Source: Micromonospora sp. FIMYZ51 (GTDB lineage: Bacteria; Actinomycetota; Actinomycetes; Mycobacteriales; Micromonosporaceae). From it: DNA of 64,000 nt. Of the stretch, positions 1-9,072 are shown one piece after another. The notes under the pieces were generated by a model. It was not told where the DNA came from. It saw nothing but the letters and a program-made list of their open reading frames with translations, and searched no databases. Within the stretch, counting starts at the first letter, position 1, and the number at the start of each line of letters is the position of its first letter. The DNA lies in NCBI RefSeq assembly GCF_038246755.1, contig NZ_CP134706.1, positions 1,116,001 to 1,180,000 of the forward strand, given 5' to 3'. The translations under genes and the position numbers were made by a program.

Positions 1-2
1 AG

Positions 3-2849
3 TCCGGTGCCAAGATCTACGACCACTTCCCGGAGTACGGCAAGGACTTCCGGCGGCGTCTCGGTATCGCCTCGGACCAGGCGATGGACCTGTTCCACCA
101 GACGGTGTCGATAAAGGCGGTCGGCGATCTCAACGACTTCGTCCGTAACCACATGCTGGAGCCGTTCGACGCTGCGGACTGGATTCGCCGGCTGGTCGCG
201 CACTTCGACGACCTGACCCGTGCACACGAGGCTGTGGTGAAGGCCCGCGAGCAGCTCGCTGAGCTGCAACCCCTCCTGGATGCGTGCGACGCGTACGACG
301 GCCATGCGGCCCAGATCGCGTCCTTGGACGCCCAGCGCTCGGCTTTGCCGTACTTCTGCGCGCGGGGTAAGGCGGAACTGTTTCGGGCCGAGGTCACCAC
401 ACACAGCTCGGCGTTGGCGGCAGAGCAGGCCGCGTTGGCGGGCGTGAAAGGGCGGATTGCTGAGCTGGGGCAGCGACGGGACCGGCTGACATTGGAGCGC
501 GCGGGGCATGGCGGTGACCGGGTCGCCGAGTTGGAGCGACAGGTCAGCGAGACCGAGACAGCGCGGGAGGAGCGGCGGCGGCGTTTTGATCGGTACGCTG
601 GGTTGCTCGCCGAGGCGGGACTGGCACCCGTCGAGGCGCTGCCGCAGTTCACCGACCGCCGGGGGGAAGTCGCCGACGAGCTGGCCCGATGCGGCCAGGA
701 CCGCGCCGACCGGCAGAACGAGCTGACCGAGGCCGCAGTCGCGGTGCGGGAGCTCGCGGGTCAGGAGCAGGAGATCAATGCCGAGCTGCGCAGCCTGCGG
801 GAACGGCGGAGCAACATCCCCCGTCGCAGTCTCGAACTCCGGGCCCGGATCTGCGCCGAGCTGAACCTGCCCGAGGTCACGCTGCCGTTCGCCGGTGAGT
901 TGATCCAGGTACGTCCCGAGGAATCTGACTGGGAGGGAGCCGCCGAACGGGTACTGCGTGGATTTGCGCTGTCCCTGCTGGTGCCAGACGCGCACTACTC
1001 GGCCGTCGCGGACTGGGTGGACCGGCGGCACCTCGGCGGACGGCTGGTCTACTACCGGGTGCCCGCGACCCTGCCCCGCCAGCCCGAACCCAGCTACGAC
1101 GAGCGACAGACCCTCTTCGCCAAACTGGAGCTGCATCCTGAGTCACCGCTGCGGCCCTGGCTGGAACGGGAATTACGCCGACGTGCCCGCTACCAGTGCG
1201 TAGACTCGCTCGCCGAATTCCGCCGGGTCGACCGGGCGCTGACCCGGACTGGCCAGGTCAAGGATGTCGGTGGCCGGCACGAGAAAGATGACCGGTCCCG
1301 CATCGACGACCGCAGCGGCTACGTGCTCGGCTGGAGCGTCGAACAGAAGATCGACGCTCTGCTGGCAAAGGCACAGCTACTTGCCGAACGGCAGATTCGG
1401 GCCACCGCTGACCGGGATGGGCTCATCAAACAGCTGAATCGGCTGACCGGACGCCACGGCACGCTGAGCAAACTTGTCGAGTTCACCGACTTCACCGAGC
1501 TGGACTGGGCAGCGGCAGTGCAACGCATCGAACGGCTGCGCTCGGAGAAGCGGCAGCTGGAGGCGTCCTCGGGGGAACTCGCCCGGCTCACCGCCGAGCT
1601 GGAACGGGTCACTGTGGAGCTCACTGAACTCGGCGACGAGCGGGACACCAGGCAGAGCCGGATCGGCCAGGTGCGGGGACAGGTCGACCGGGCCGAGCAG
1701 GGGTTGCGGGACACGCGGCGGCTGCTGGACGAGCCTGGGTACGGCGCGGCGCTGGAGTGTTTTGACACGTTGGGCAAGCGCGCAGGTGACACGGTGCCTG
1801 CGGAGCCGGCCGGCTACGACCGGCTCCGCGACGAGATCGAGGCCCAACTCCGGTTGGAGCGGGACGAGGCTGCCCGCCGGCAGGCCGCGGCGAGTAACCG
1901 AGCGGTCGGCCGGATGGCGGACTTTCGGCGCCGTTACCCGTTGGAGGCCGCCGAGCTGGACAACTCCATCCAGTCCGCGGGGGAGTACCGGGTGATGCGG
2001 GACCGACTGATCCGCGATGACCTGCCCCGGTTCGAGGCGGAGTTCAAGAACTACCTGAACACGAACACGATCCGGGACATCGCGAGCTTCCACTCGCAGC
2101 TGAACAAGCAGACGGCGCTGATCCGAGAGCGGATCGCGACGATCAACCAGTCGCTGGTCGGCATCGACTACAACCCGGGCCGGTACATTCGGCTGGACGG
2201 CAATCCGTCGCCGAACGTGGAGATTCGAGACTTCATCGGCGACCTACGGGCCTGCACCGACAACTCACTCGGCGGCGACGATTCGGACCAGTACTCGGAA
2301 CAGAAGTTTCTCCAGGTCAAGCGGATCATCGAGCGGTTCCAGGGCCGGGAAGGCTTCACCGACGTCGACCGGACCTGGGCACGGCGGGTCACCGACGTGC
2401 GTAACTGGTTCGTCTTCTCCGCTTCCGAGCGGTGGCGGGAGGACGACGCCGAACACGAGACGTACACCGACTCGGGCGGCAAGTCCGGCGGGCAGAAAGA
2501 GAAGCTGGCCTACACCATCCTGGCCGCGTCACTGGCCTACCAGTTCAAGCTCGACTCTCTGGCCAGTGACGCGAACACGTTCCGGTTCGTGGTGATCGAC
2601 GAGGCGTTCGGGCGCGGCTCCGAGACGTCGACCCGATTCGCGCTCGCCCTGTTCCAGCGCATCGGCCTGCAACTGCTGATCGTGACCCCGCTGCAGAAGA
2701 TCCACGTCATCGAGCCGTACGTGGCGGCAGTCGGATTCGTGGACAACCCGAACGGCAACTACTCGCGGCTGCAGAGCCTGACCATCGAGGAGTACCACGA
2801 GCGGCGGCAGGCACACGAATCGAACGCGTCGCCCGCGTCGGAGGTCTGA
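3..2849 (+). CDS. jetC: Wadjet defence SMC-like ATPase JetC (5' truncated by window edge)
   Basis: C-terminal part of the SMC-like ATPase of a Wadjet anti-plasmid condensin. The frame is open from the first bases, so the true start and the Walker A head lie upstream; the ATG at 84 is internal. Visible are long Gln/Glu/Arg-rich coiled-coil stretches (about residues 60-240 and 440-640 counted from the ATG at 84), an ABC signature-like SGGQKEKLAYTI near 2480 and a Walker B FRFVVIDEAFGRG near 2580. The phrase LFHQTVSIKAVGDLNDFVR matches JetC proteins as I know them. jetD follows after 1 nt. In known systems JetABC extrudes DNA loops and JetD cleaves circular DNA; jetA and jetB should lie just left of the window. 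Confidence 0.9.
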   Translation, partial: SGAKIYDHFPEYGKDFRRRLGIASDQAMDLFHQTVSIKAVGDLNDFVRNHMLEPFDAADWIRRLVAHFDDLTRAHEAVVKAREQLAELQPLLDACDAYDGHAAQIASLDAQRSALPYFCARGKAELFRAEVTTHSSALAAEQAALAGVKGRIAELGQRRDRLTLERAGHGGDRVAELERQVSETETAREERRRRFDRYAGLLAEAGLAPVEALPQFTDRRGEVADELARCGQDRADRQNELTEAAVAVRELAGQEQEINAELRSLRERRSNIPRRSLELRARICAELNLPEVTLPFAGELIQVRPEESDWEGAAERVLRGFALSLLVPDAHYSAVADWVDRRHLGGRLVYYRVPATLPRQPEPSYDERQTLFAKLELHPESPLRPWLERELRRRARYQCVDSLAEFRRVDRALTRTGQVKDVGGRHEKDDRSRIDDRSGYVLGWSVEQKIDALLAKAQLLAERQIRATADRDGLIKQLNRLTGRHGTLSKLVEFTDFTELDWAAAVQRIERLRSEKRQLEASSGELARLTAELERVTVELTELGDERDTRQSRIGQVRGQVDRAEQGLRDTRRLLDEPGYGAALECFDTLGKRAGDTVPAEPAGYDRLRDEIEAQLRLERDEAARRQAAASNRAVGRMADFRRRYPLEAAELDNSIQSAGEYRVMRDRLIRDDLPRFEAEFKNYLNTNTIRDIASFHSQLNKQTALIRERIATINQSLVGIDYNPGRYIRLDGNPSPNVEIRDFIGDLRACTDNSLGGDDSDQYSEQKFLQVKRIIERFQGREGFTDVDRTWARRVTDVRNWFVFSASERWREDDAEHETYTDSGGKSGGQKEKLAYTILAASLAYQFKLDSLASDANTFRFVVIDEAFGRGSETSTRFALALFQRIGLQLLIVTPLQKIHVIEPYVAAVGFVDNPNGNYSRLQSLTIEEYHERRQAHESNASPASEV

Positions 2850-2850
2850 C

Positions 2851-4059
2851 ATGGGCACTGCCGGGCGGATTCCACGGTGGACCGGGCCCGACGATCTGGT
2901 CGAGCGGCTGCGTCGTCGGTGGGAGGCGGGGGAGTTTCTCACCGCGCTGGGACGGGGCACGCCGTGGGAGCCGATCGTGGTGCCGCTGCGCGCTCCGACC
3001 GCAGCCGAAATCGCGGGCCAGTTCGGTCCGGCTCAGGACTGGATCGGGCAATGGAAAGAGGCCAACGGGGATCTCGTACGGCTTGAGTACCGTACGGTCG
3101 GCGGCCGAGTGATCGGGACCAACCGTGTGCCCGCCCGAGCGGTGATCGACACTGCACCGCAACTCTGGGCACTGCTGCGCGTCGGTGCACAGGTGGCGAC
3201 GTATGAACGACTGCTGGAGGTCACTCAGGCGAGCGCACCGGCATTACTGAACTGGGTGGTGGCCCATCCCATGCAGGTGCTCGGGCAGGCGGAGCGCTGG
3301 AGCAGGCTGGTCGACACAGTGCTCTGGATCTACCGCCACGGGCAGCCGGAGACGTATCTGCGTCACATCGATGTGCCGGGCGTCGACACCAAGTTCATCG
3401 AGCAGCACCGTGGAGTGCTCGCCGGACTGCTCGACTGTCAGCTTGAGCCGAGCCGGATCGACCAGGCACACACGCCGAGCCGGTTCGCGCAGCGATACCG
3501 CTTCCGAACGAAGCCGATGTACGTCCGGCTGCGGGCGCTGGGACGAAGGCCGCCGACGCCCGGGCCGTACCGGGAGGTGACGGTACGGGTGGAGGAGCTG
3601 GCGGCGACTCCGGCCGAGGCGTCGCGGGTCATCGTGGTGGAAAATGAGATCACCTATCTGGCGCTGCCACAGGTGGACGATGCCGTCGCGGTCCTTGGCG
3701 GCGGGTACGCGCTGTCCGGGCTAGCGCCGCTGAACTGGCTAAAATCCCGTGAGCTTATCTACTGGGGCGACATGGACACGCACGGCTTCGCCATCCTGGA
3801 CCGGCTCCGCCAGAACTTTCCGCACGCCCGGTCGATCCTGATGGACCGGGCGACGCTGCTCGCCCATCGCGACCACTGGGGCCGGGAGCCGAGTCCGATC
3901 CGGGCTGAGCTGCCCCATCTACACCCGGACGAGGCCGATCTCTACGCCGACCTGCTTACCGGACGGTACGCCCCGGCGCTACGTCTGGAGCAGGAACGCA
4001 TCCGGTTCGGCATGGTCGAGCGGGCACTCCGTCGAGGAGATTGCCAGGTCGATAGTTGA
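2851..4059 (+). CDS. jetD: Wadjet nuclease subunit JetD (DUF3322/DUF2220)
   Basis: 402 aa. Toprim-type nuclease of the Wadjet system, which cuts plasmid DNA once the JetABC motor has stalled on a closed circle. The N-terminal half fits the DUF3322 winged/arm region; the C-terminal half fits DUF2220, with the Toprim-like acidic motif IYWGDMDTHGFAILDRLR at about residue 304 (DNA near 3755-3810) and an earlier acidic residue in VIVVENEITYLALP. It starts 1 nt after the jetC stop, so the two are translationally coupled. No other defence gene follows on this side; the element seems to end at the tRNA scar at 4374. Confidence 0.9.
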   Translation: MGTAGRIPRWTGPDDLVERLRRRWEAGEFLTALGRGTPWEPIVVPLRAPTAAEIAGQFGPAQDWIGQWKEANGDLVRLEYRTVGGRVIGTNRVPARAVIDTAPQLWALLRVGAQVATYERLLEVTQASAPALLNWVVAHPMQVLGQAERWSRLVDTVLWIYRHGQPETYLRHIDVPGVDTKFIEQHRGVLAGLLDCQLEPSRIDQAHTPSRFAQRYRFRTKPMYVRLRALGRRPPTPGPYREVTVRVEELAATPAEASRVIVVENEITYLALPQVDDAVAVLGGGYALSGLAPLNWLKSRELIYWGDMDTHGFAILDRLRQNFPHARSILMDRATLLAHRDHWGREPSPIRAELPHLHPDEADLYADLLTGRYAPALRLEQERIRFGMVERALRRGDCQVDS

Positions 4060-4373
4060 ACTTAGTTCTGCGGCGGTCACGCCGGTCCTGCTGAGCCAGC
4101 TGGTCGGATCGCCGTAACTGGCGAGCGCGGTGAACTGCTCGCTGCCGTTGGCAATCGCGAAGCCGGTCTATTGCCAACGGCCGTTCGGCAACGGCCTGGA
4201 TGGGGCAGCACGGAGCCTCCCACACTGATCGTGGTCACATCGGTGGTCACCGTCCAAGATTAAATGACCATCATCGCCATATCCAGCGGCAGGAGACGTC
4301 AGTTACCTGGGAGGGGTATTTCCTGCTCAAGGCACCTGTCGGCATCCTGCGGCATGGCGTGACGGAATTGTTA

Positions 4374-4420
4374 CCATACTGGCAGTGTGGGGGTCAGGGG
4401 TTCGAGTCCCCTCGGCTCCA
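4374..4420 (+). other. 3' half of a tRNA-Ala (GGC): probable attachment-site scar
   Basis: Folds as anticodon stem CCATA/TGTGG around loop CTGGCAG (T33, anticodon GGC), variable GGGTC, T-arm AGGGG-TTCGAGT-CCCCT, acceptor 3' strand CGGCTCC and discriminator A. This matches the 3' half of actinobacterial tRNA-Ala. The expected 5' partner (GGAGCCG plus a D-arm) is not upstream, so it is not a complete gene. A 3'-half copy followed by its own terminator is what remains at one end of an integrative element that uses the tRNA 3' end as attB. By that geometry the element, with its Wadjet cargo, would lie to the left. No second copy is visible in the window. Confidence 0.7.
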
Positions 4421-4437
4421 CTTGCGTTTCTGCAAGT
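4420..4437 (+). terminator. Small hairpin just after the tRNA fragment
   Basis: ACTTGC (4420-4425) pairs with GCAAGT (4432-4437) across a 6-nt loop. It abuts the tRNA 3' end and the stronger hairpin downstream, so it probably belongs to the original tRNA 3' processing/termination region. Confidence 0.45.
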
Positions 4438-4471
4438 AAGCCCACACCAGTCGTAGACTGGTGTGGGCTTA
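4437..4471 (+). terminator. Strong intrinsic terminator hairpin
   Basis: AAGCCCACACCAGTC (4438-4452) pairs perfectly with GACTGGTGTGGGCTT (4456-4470) across the loop GTA; the flanking T4437/A4471 extends the stem. There is only a short T-rich tail. Likely the terminator of the former tRNA-Ala gene, now insulating the defence element from the cluster to its right. Confidence 0.75.
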
Positions 4472-4764
4472 CTGTCATTGCCCATCCGGCGCGGGTGCCA
4501 GCAGTTGCTCCACCCGGCGGTGACCTCGCCCGAACCTGGCACGGCGCTCGGCGAGCCCGGCGAGCGCGTCGGTCACGCGGGGGCGGGCAGCTCCGGTGGA
4601 GGACGCCGGTTTCCGCGATGATATTTCTCGTTGGCTGGGTGGCGATTCTTTATCTGAAATCGTCGTTTGCCTATTTTCTAACCGTGGTGGACACCTCACT
4701 GGGGGCGACATACAGTGGGTGAAGAGGCGAAGTGTCGACCCGCAGCATGAATTGAGGTGCTACT
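4472..4764. other. Intergenic region, possible gene remnant on minus strand
   Basis: No complete gene. The minus strand stays open from about 4711 to 4475 and ends in an Arg/Ala-rich tail that could be the C-terminus of a truncated gene, but I recognise nothing in it. The right part (4630-4720) is noticeably AT-richer than its surroundings and may carry the promoter of the gene at 4765. The separate stretch 4060-4373, between jetD and the tRNA fragment, also shows no gene. Confidence 0.4.
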
Positions 4765-5556
4765 ATGGCCGGCACCGTTTACCATGTTCCGGTACTGATG
4801 CGCGGAAGTAATATCCATCCGGCCAAGGGTGGATGTCTTGTCGAACTCTCCACCACTCTGCCCGGCGGCATGTGGACGGCCTATCCGGCACACGTGGATC
4901 AGGCCCTGGTCGCCCTGGCCCGGATGGTCAACGACGCGACCAGCGACGAGCGCCGGCTGAATCTGATCGGGCTCGTGCCGTGGCTGGTCGGACTGCGACT
5001 CGAAAACTGCGATCGAACCGGTCCGCTCATTGCGATTCTCGCCGCGCGGGAAAGCTTGCGGCATGCGGATCGTGCCACCGGCGAGCGCCTCAAGAATGCT
5101 GTGGCCACGATCTCTGAGATCGGCGACGGCGACGTCGGTCGTTGGCGAAGGTTGCGGCAGACGCATCTTGTCCACCGCACCATCAGGCTGGCTGTCGCCG
5201 CCTGCACCGGATCTCCGGAGTCGGACGAAACACTACGGGGCCTGTTGGTCGACGCGATCAATCTCGTTCGAGACTTGGACGGGCTGCCCGATCTGACCGA
5301 CGTGCCGGTGGTCGCCGCCGGTTATCCGCTGACCCTCCCGGTCCACGTCACGCTGCACGTGGCCGGGGAGGACACCCACTACCGGTGCGTCGCGCTGCGG
5401 GGCGAGTGGCCCGAGCCGCTCAACGAGGCTTGGCAGGCGCGGATGCGCGAGCTCTCTCGACGCCGGGTGGCTGGGCACGGCAACCAGGTCGGAGACGCCG
5501 CGCGCCCGGCAACGCAGGTCAGGCGTCGACGGCCGGAGCCACCGTCCCCAAGGTGA
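4765..5556 (+). CDS. Hypothetical protein, unrecognised
   Basis: 263 aa, not recognised. The ATG is preceded by GAGGTG at a workable distance. The protein is mixed alpha/beta-looking, with no signal peptide and no clear transmembrane segment. The middle (about residues 55-170) is Arg/Ala-rich and probably helical; residues 185-225 look like beta strands (VPVVAAGYPLTLPVHVTL). The tail is basic and proline-rich (RRRRPEPPSPR). The last 38 nt overlap the 3' end of the convergent apt gene, so the tail may not be conserved. It is the first gene right of the tRNA scar and may or may not belong to the fluorometabolite cluster. Confidence 0.55.
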   Translation: MAGTVYHVPVLMRGSNIHPAKGGCLVELSTTLPGGMWTAYPAHVDQALVALARMVNDATSDERRLNLIGLVPWLVGLRLENCDRTGPLIAILAARESLRHADRATGERLKNAVATISEIGDGDVGRWRRLRQTHLVHRTIRLAVAACTGSPESDETLRGLLVDAINLVRDLDGLPDLTDVPVVAAGYPLTLPVHVTLHVAGEDTHYRCVALRGEWPEPLNEAWQARMRELSRRRVAGHGNQVGDAARPATQVRRRRPEPPSPR

Positions 5557-6109
5557 GGCCGCTCACCAGGCGTTTCGGCGCCAGTCGTGACCGTCCGCCG
5601 AGCATCGCCAGTTCGAGCACGACCGCAAAGCCAGCGACCTGGGCACCGACGTGCTCCACCAGGGAGGCCGCCGCGGTCAGGGTGCCCCCGGTGGCCAGGA
5701 CGTCGTCGACGATCAGGATGCGCTGACCTCGCGCGAGCGCGCCACGCTGGATCTGCAACGTGGCGAGGCCGTACTCCAGCTGATAGTCGGCCTCGTGGGT
5801 CGGACCCGGTAGCTTCCCCGCCTTGCGTGCCAGCAGCAGGGGACGGTCGGCGGCCAGCGCCACCGCGGTTCCCACGACAAAACCGCGGGCCTCGACCGCG
5901 AGAATCGCGTCAACCTCCCCGGCGAAGGCCCCGGCCAAAGCTGCGCCGGTGGCCCGCATCAGCTGTGGGTCGGCGTACACCCCGGCGAGATCCTGAAACA
6001 GCACGCCGGCACTGGGAAAGTCGGGAAATACCCGGATCACCCCCGCCAACTGCTCAGCGAGTGAGGTACCGGGGACCTCCGACGACTCGACCTGCGCGTG
6101 TGATGTCAT
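5519..6109 (-). CDS. apt: Adenine phosphoribosyltransferase
   Basis: 196 aa from the ATG at 6109, which has GGAGG 4-9 nt upstream; longer upstream starts lack this. Converts adenine plus PRPP to AMP. The PRPP-binding signature ILIVDDVLATGGTL and the purine-site segment ILAVEARGFVVG are present, and the length is normal. It ends a minus-strand group with the cyclase-family gene and the YmdB-like gene. Inside a fluorinase cluster its likely job is to salvage the adenine released when 5'-fluoro-5'-deoxyadenosine is phosphorolysed by the FlB-like enzyme (20781). A housekeeping role is the alternative. Confidence 0.88.
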   Translation of the reverse strand: MTSHAQVESSEVPGTSLAEQLAGVIRVFPDFPSAGVLFQDLAGVYADPQLMRATGAALAGAFAGEVDAILAVEARGFVVGTAVALAADRPLLLARKAGKLPGPTHEADYQLEYGLATLQIQRGALARGQRILIVDDVLATGGTLTAAASLVEHVGAQVAGFAVVLELAMLGGRSRLAPKRLVSGLTLGTVAPAVDA

Positions 6110-6200
6110 GACAACCTCCGATGTCGGACGCGGTGATTCAGTGGACAGATGGCGGTCCGAGCGGGCGACGGACCTGGTGCCGGCGGGCCGATGACGCGGG

Positions 6201-7049
6201 TCAGTTCGCTGGTGGCAGGAAACCCACCGCCCGCCCGGGGGCACCGGTGCCGCCCTCGATGTTCAGCGGCAGGAAACAGAACCAGGCACCGCGGGCCGGC
6301 AACTTCGACAGGCCGGTGAGGCACTCCACGAACACCGCACCGGTACGCAAGGCGGCCACGTGGGTCGGTCGTCCGTCGTGGGCCGGACCCATCGACGGGG
6401 CGTCGGTGCCGACGCAGCGGATACCCCGCTCCAGGAGCAGCTCAATTGCGGCGACCGAGGGCGCTGGCCAGCCCGGCTGCCGGCCGGTGACGACCACGTC
6501 GTGCACATAGCGCTTTCCCTCTTCGCCGCGGACGTAGTGCCGGTCCCAGCCGGTGTGCAGCAGGACGATCTCCCCGGGGCGTAACCGGCCGTGCCGGCCC
6601 TCCCACTCCTCGATCACCTCGGGCATGATCAGAGGACTCGTACCCGCCCGGGTGCCGTCCGTTTCCGACGCGGTTACCCCGGCCTCGATCACCGCACATC
6701 CGCCCATGAGCTGACGTAGCGCGACTTGTTCGACAGAGATCGATCCCGCCGGACCGGCGTCGGGCAACCCTGATCCCTCAGGCGGGATGAAGTGGCACGG
6801 TGCGTCCAGGTGGGTGCCGGTGTGTTCGTCGATGGCCATCCAGCGGGTCGCGTACGGTCCGTTTCGCGACAGCGCCGTCGCGGCCGGATGCCGGTGGTCG
6901 GTGAACCAGTTCCAGGTCTTCACCTGGAACGGTTGATGGGTCGCCCAGTGGCACGGCAGATCCTCGGCGATCGGCAGGGTCAGATCCACGACGGCCCAGT
7001 TCTGTAGGCCGATCGGTGCGAGTGGGGCCCGCTGCGGCAGCGTGCTCAC
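6201..7049 (-). CDS. Cyclase family protein (kynurenine-formamidase-like metal hydrolase)
   Basis: 282 aa; the GTG start at 7049 overlaps the stop of the upstream YmdB-like gene by 4 nt. PF04199-type metal-dependent hydrolase: the metal motif HTGTHLDAPCHF is intact at about residue 78, and later GTDAPSMGPA and a C-terminal LPLNIEGGTGAPGR are typical. The family hydrolyses amides or esters/lactones (for example N-formylkynurenine). No kynurenine gene is nearby. Being in the fluorinase cluster, it is a candidate for opening 5-fluororibonolactone to the acid needed by the dehydratase at 10525. That is inference; the family label is solid and the substrate is not. Confidence 0.85.
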   Translation of the reverse strand: MSTLPQRAPLAPIGLQNWAVVDLTLPIAEDLPCHWATHQPFQVKTWNWFTDHRHPAATALSRNGPYATRWMAIDEHTGTHLDAPCHFIPPEGSGLPDAGPAGSISVEQVALRQLMGGCAVIEAGVTASETDGTRAGTSPLIMPEVIEEWEGRHGRLRPGEIVLLHTGWDRHYVRGEEGKRYVHDVVVTGRQPGWPAPSVAAIELLLERGIRCVGTDAPSMGPAHDGRPTHVAALRTGAVFVECLTGLSKLPARGAWFCFLPLNIEGGTGAPGRAVGFLPPAN

Positions 7050-7831
7050 GACAGCCTTGCCAGCTTGCGGGTGCGGCCATTCTCGATCTCCAGCACCACG
7101 CCAGCCAACGCGATCGGCTGACCGGACAGCGGCGACGGCAGGGGCAGTGCCATCGGGTTCCCGGCGGTCTTGAGCCCGGTCACGAAGCTGTCATAGGCGA
7201 AGCCCTGAACGCCGCCCTCCGGTCCGTTCATGCCGACGTCGGTGACGAGCGCGGTGCCGCCGGGCAGGATGTGCAGGGGCAGGGTCGGCTCGTGCGTGTG
7301 GGTGCCCAGTACCGCGGCGGCTTCGCCGTCGACGGCGCGAGCGAAGATTTTCTTCTCGATCACGTGGTCGCCGTGATAGTCCACGATGACCGTTCCGATC
7401 CGTGGCGCCTTCAGCCAACCCCCGTGGTACGCGGGCTCGAACTGGCCGGCAGTGGCGGCCACCGATCGCATGGCGCAATGGTCGGCGAGGTTGAGCACGG
7501 TCACCTCCTCGCCGGCCACCTTCAGATGGATGACCCCCCGGCCGGGCACCGCGGTGCCGACGTTGAAGGGGCGGATGACCCTCGGGTGTTCGAGCAGGTC
7601 GACCGACTCGTCGCTGTCCCAGGAGTGATTGCCGCCGGTGACGACGTCGACGCCGCTGGCGAACAGCAACTCCACCTGCTTGGTGGCCATCCCGAGGCCG
7701 TTGGGTGCGCAGTTCTCCGCGTTGGCGATCACTAGGTCGGCGCGGTGTTCGGCGCGCAGCTCGGGCAGTCGTTTCGCCAGGTGGGCGTTCGCTTCCTCGC
7801 CCACGATGTCGCCAAAGAAGAGCACGATCAT
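7046..7831 (-). CDS. YmdB-family metallophosphoesterase
   Basis: 261 aa. Calcineurin-like phosphoesterase of the YmdB/TIGR00282 type: FFGDIVG at the N-terminus, NAENC, GGNHSWD, a central DYHGD and GTHTHEP give the usual two-metal ligand set. Known members hydrolyse 2',3'-cyclic nucleotides. It leads a minus-strand operon (4-nt overlap with the cyclase gene, then apt) and diverges from flA across 268 nt. A sugar phosphatase is needed to turn 5-fluoro-5-deoxyribose-1-phosphate into the free sugar, and no other obvious phosphatase lies in the cluster, so this is the best local candidate. That function is not established for this family. Confidence 0.85.
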   Translation of the reverse strand: MIVLFFGDIVGEEANAHLAKRLPELRAEHRADLVIANAENCAPNGLGMATKQVELLFASGVDVVTGGNHSWDSDESVDLLEHPRVIRPFNVGTAVPGRGVIHLKVAGEEVTVLNLADHCAMRSVAATAGQFEPAYHGGWLKAPRIGTVIVDYHGDHVIEKKIFARAVDGEAAAVLGTHTHEPTLPLHILPGGTALVTDVGMNGPEGGVQGFAYDSFVTGLKTAGNPMALPLPSPLSGQPIALAGVVLEIENGRTRKLARLS

Positions 7832-8996
<1,165 letters not shown>

Positions 8997-9016
8997 GCAG
9001 GTCCGGCGAATTCACC

Positions 9017-9053
9017 GGGCGTGGTCGTCGGCGCGACGCTGGCGACCACGCCC
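9017..9053 (+). terminator. Hairpin between flA and the antiporter gene
   Basis: GGGCGTGGTCG (9017-9027) pairs with CGACCACGCCC (9043-9053) around a 15-nt loop, with no T-tract. It could be a partial terminator or mRNA-stability element that lowers expression of the downstream antiporter and dehydratase relative to flA. Confidence 0.5.
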
Positions 9054-9072
9054 CGCACCCTGAGGGGGGCAG

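Noticed and set aside
4320..4420. Complete tRNA gene
   Set aside because: The 3' half folds well but no matching 5' acceptor strand or D-arm is found upstream.
4475..4711. Small minus-strand gene
   Set aside because: No motif, no ribosome-binding site; kept only as a possible remnant.
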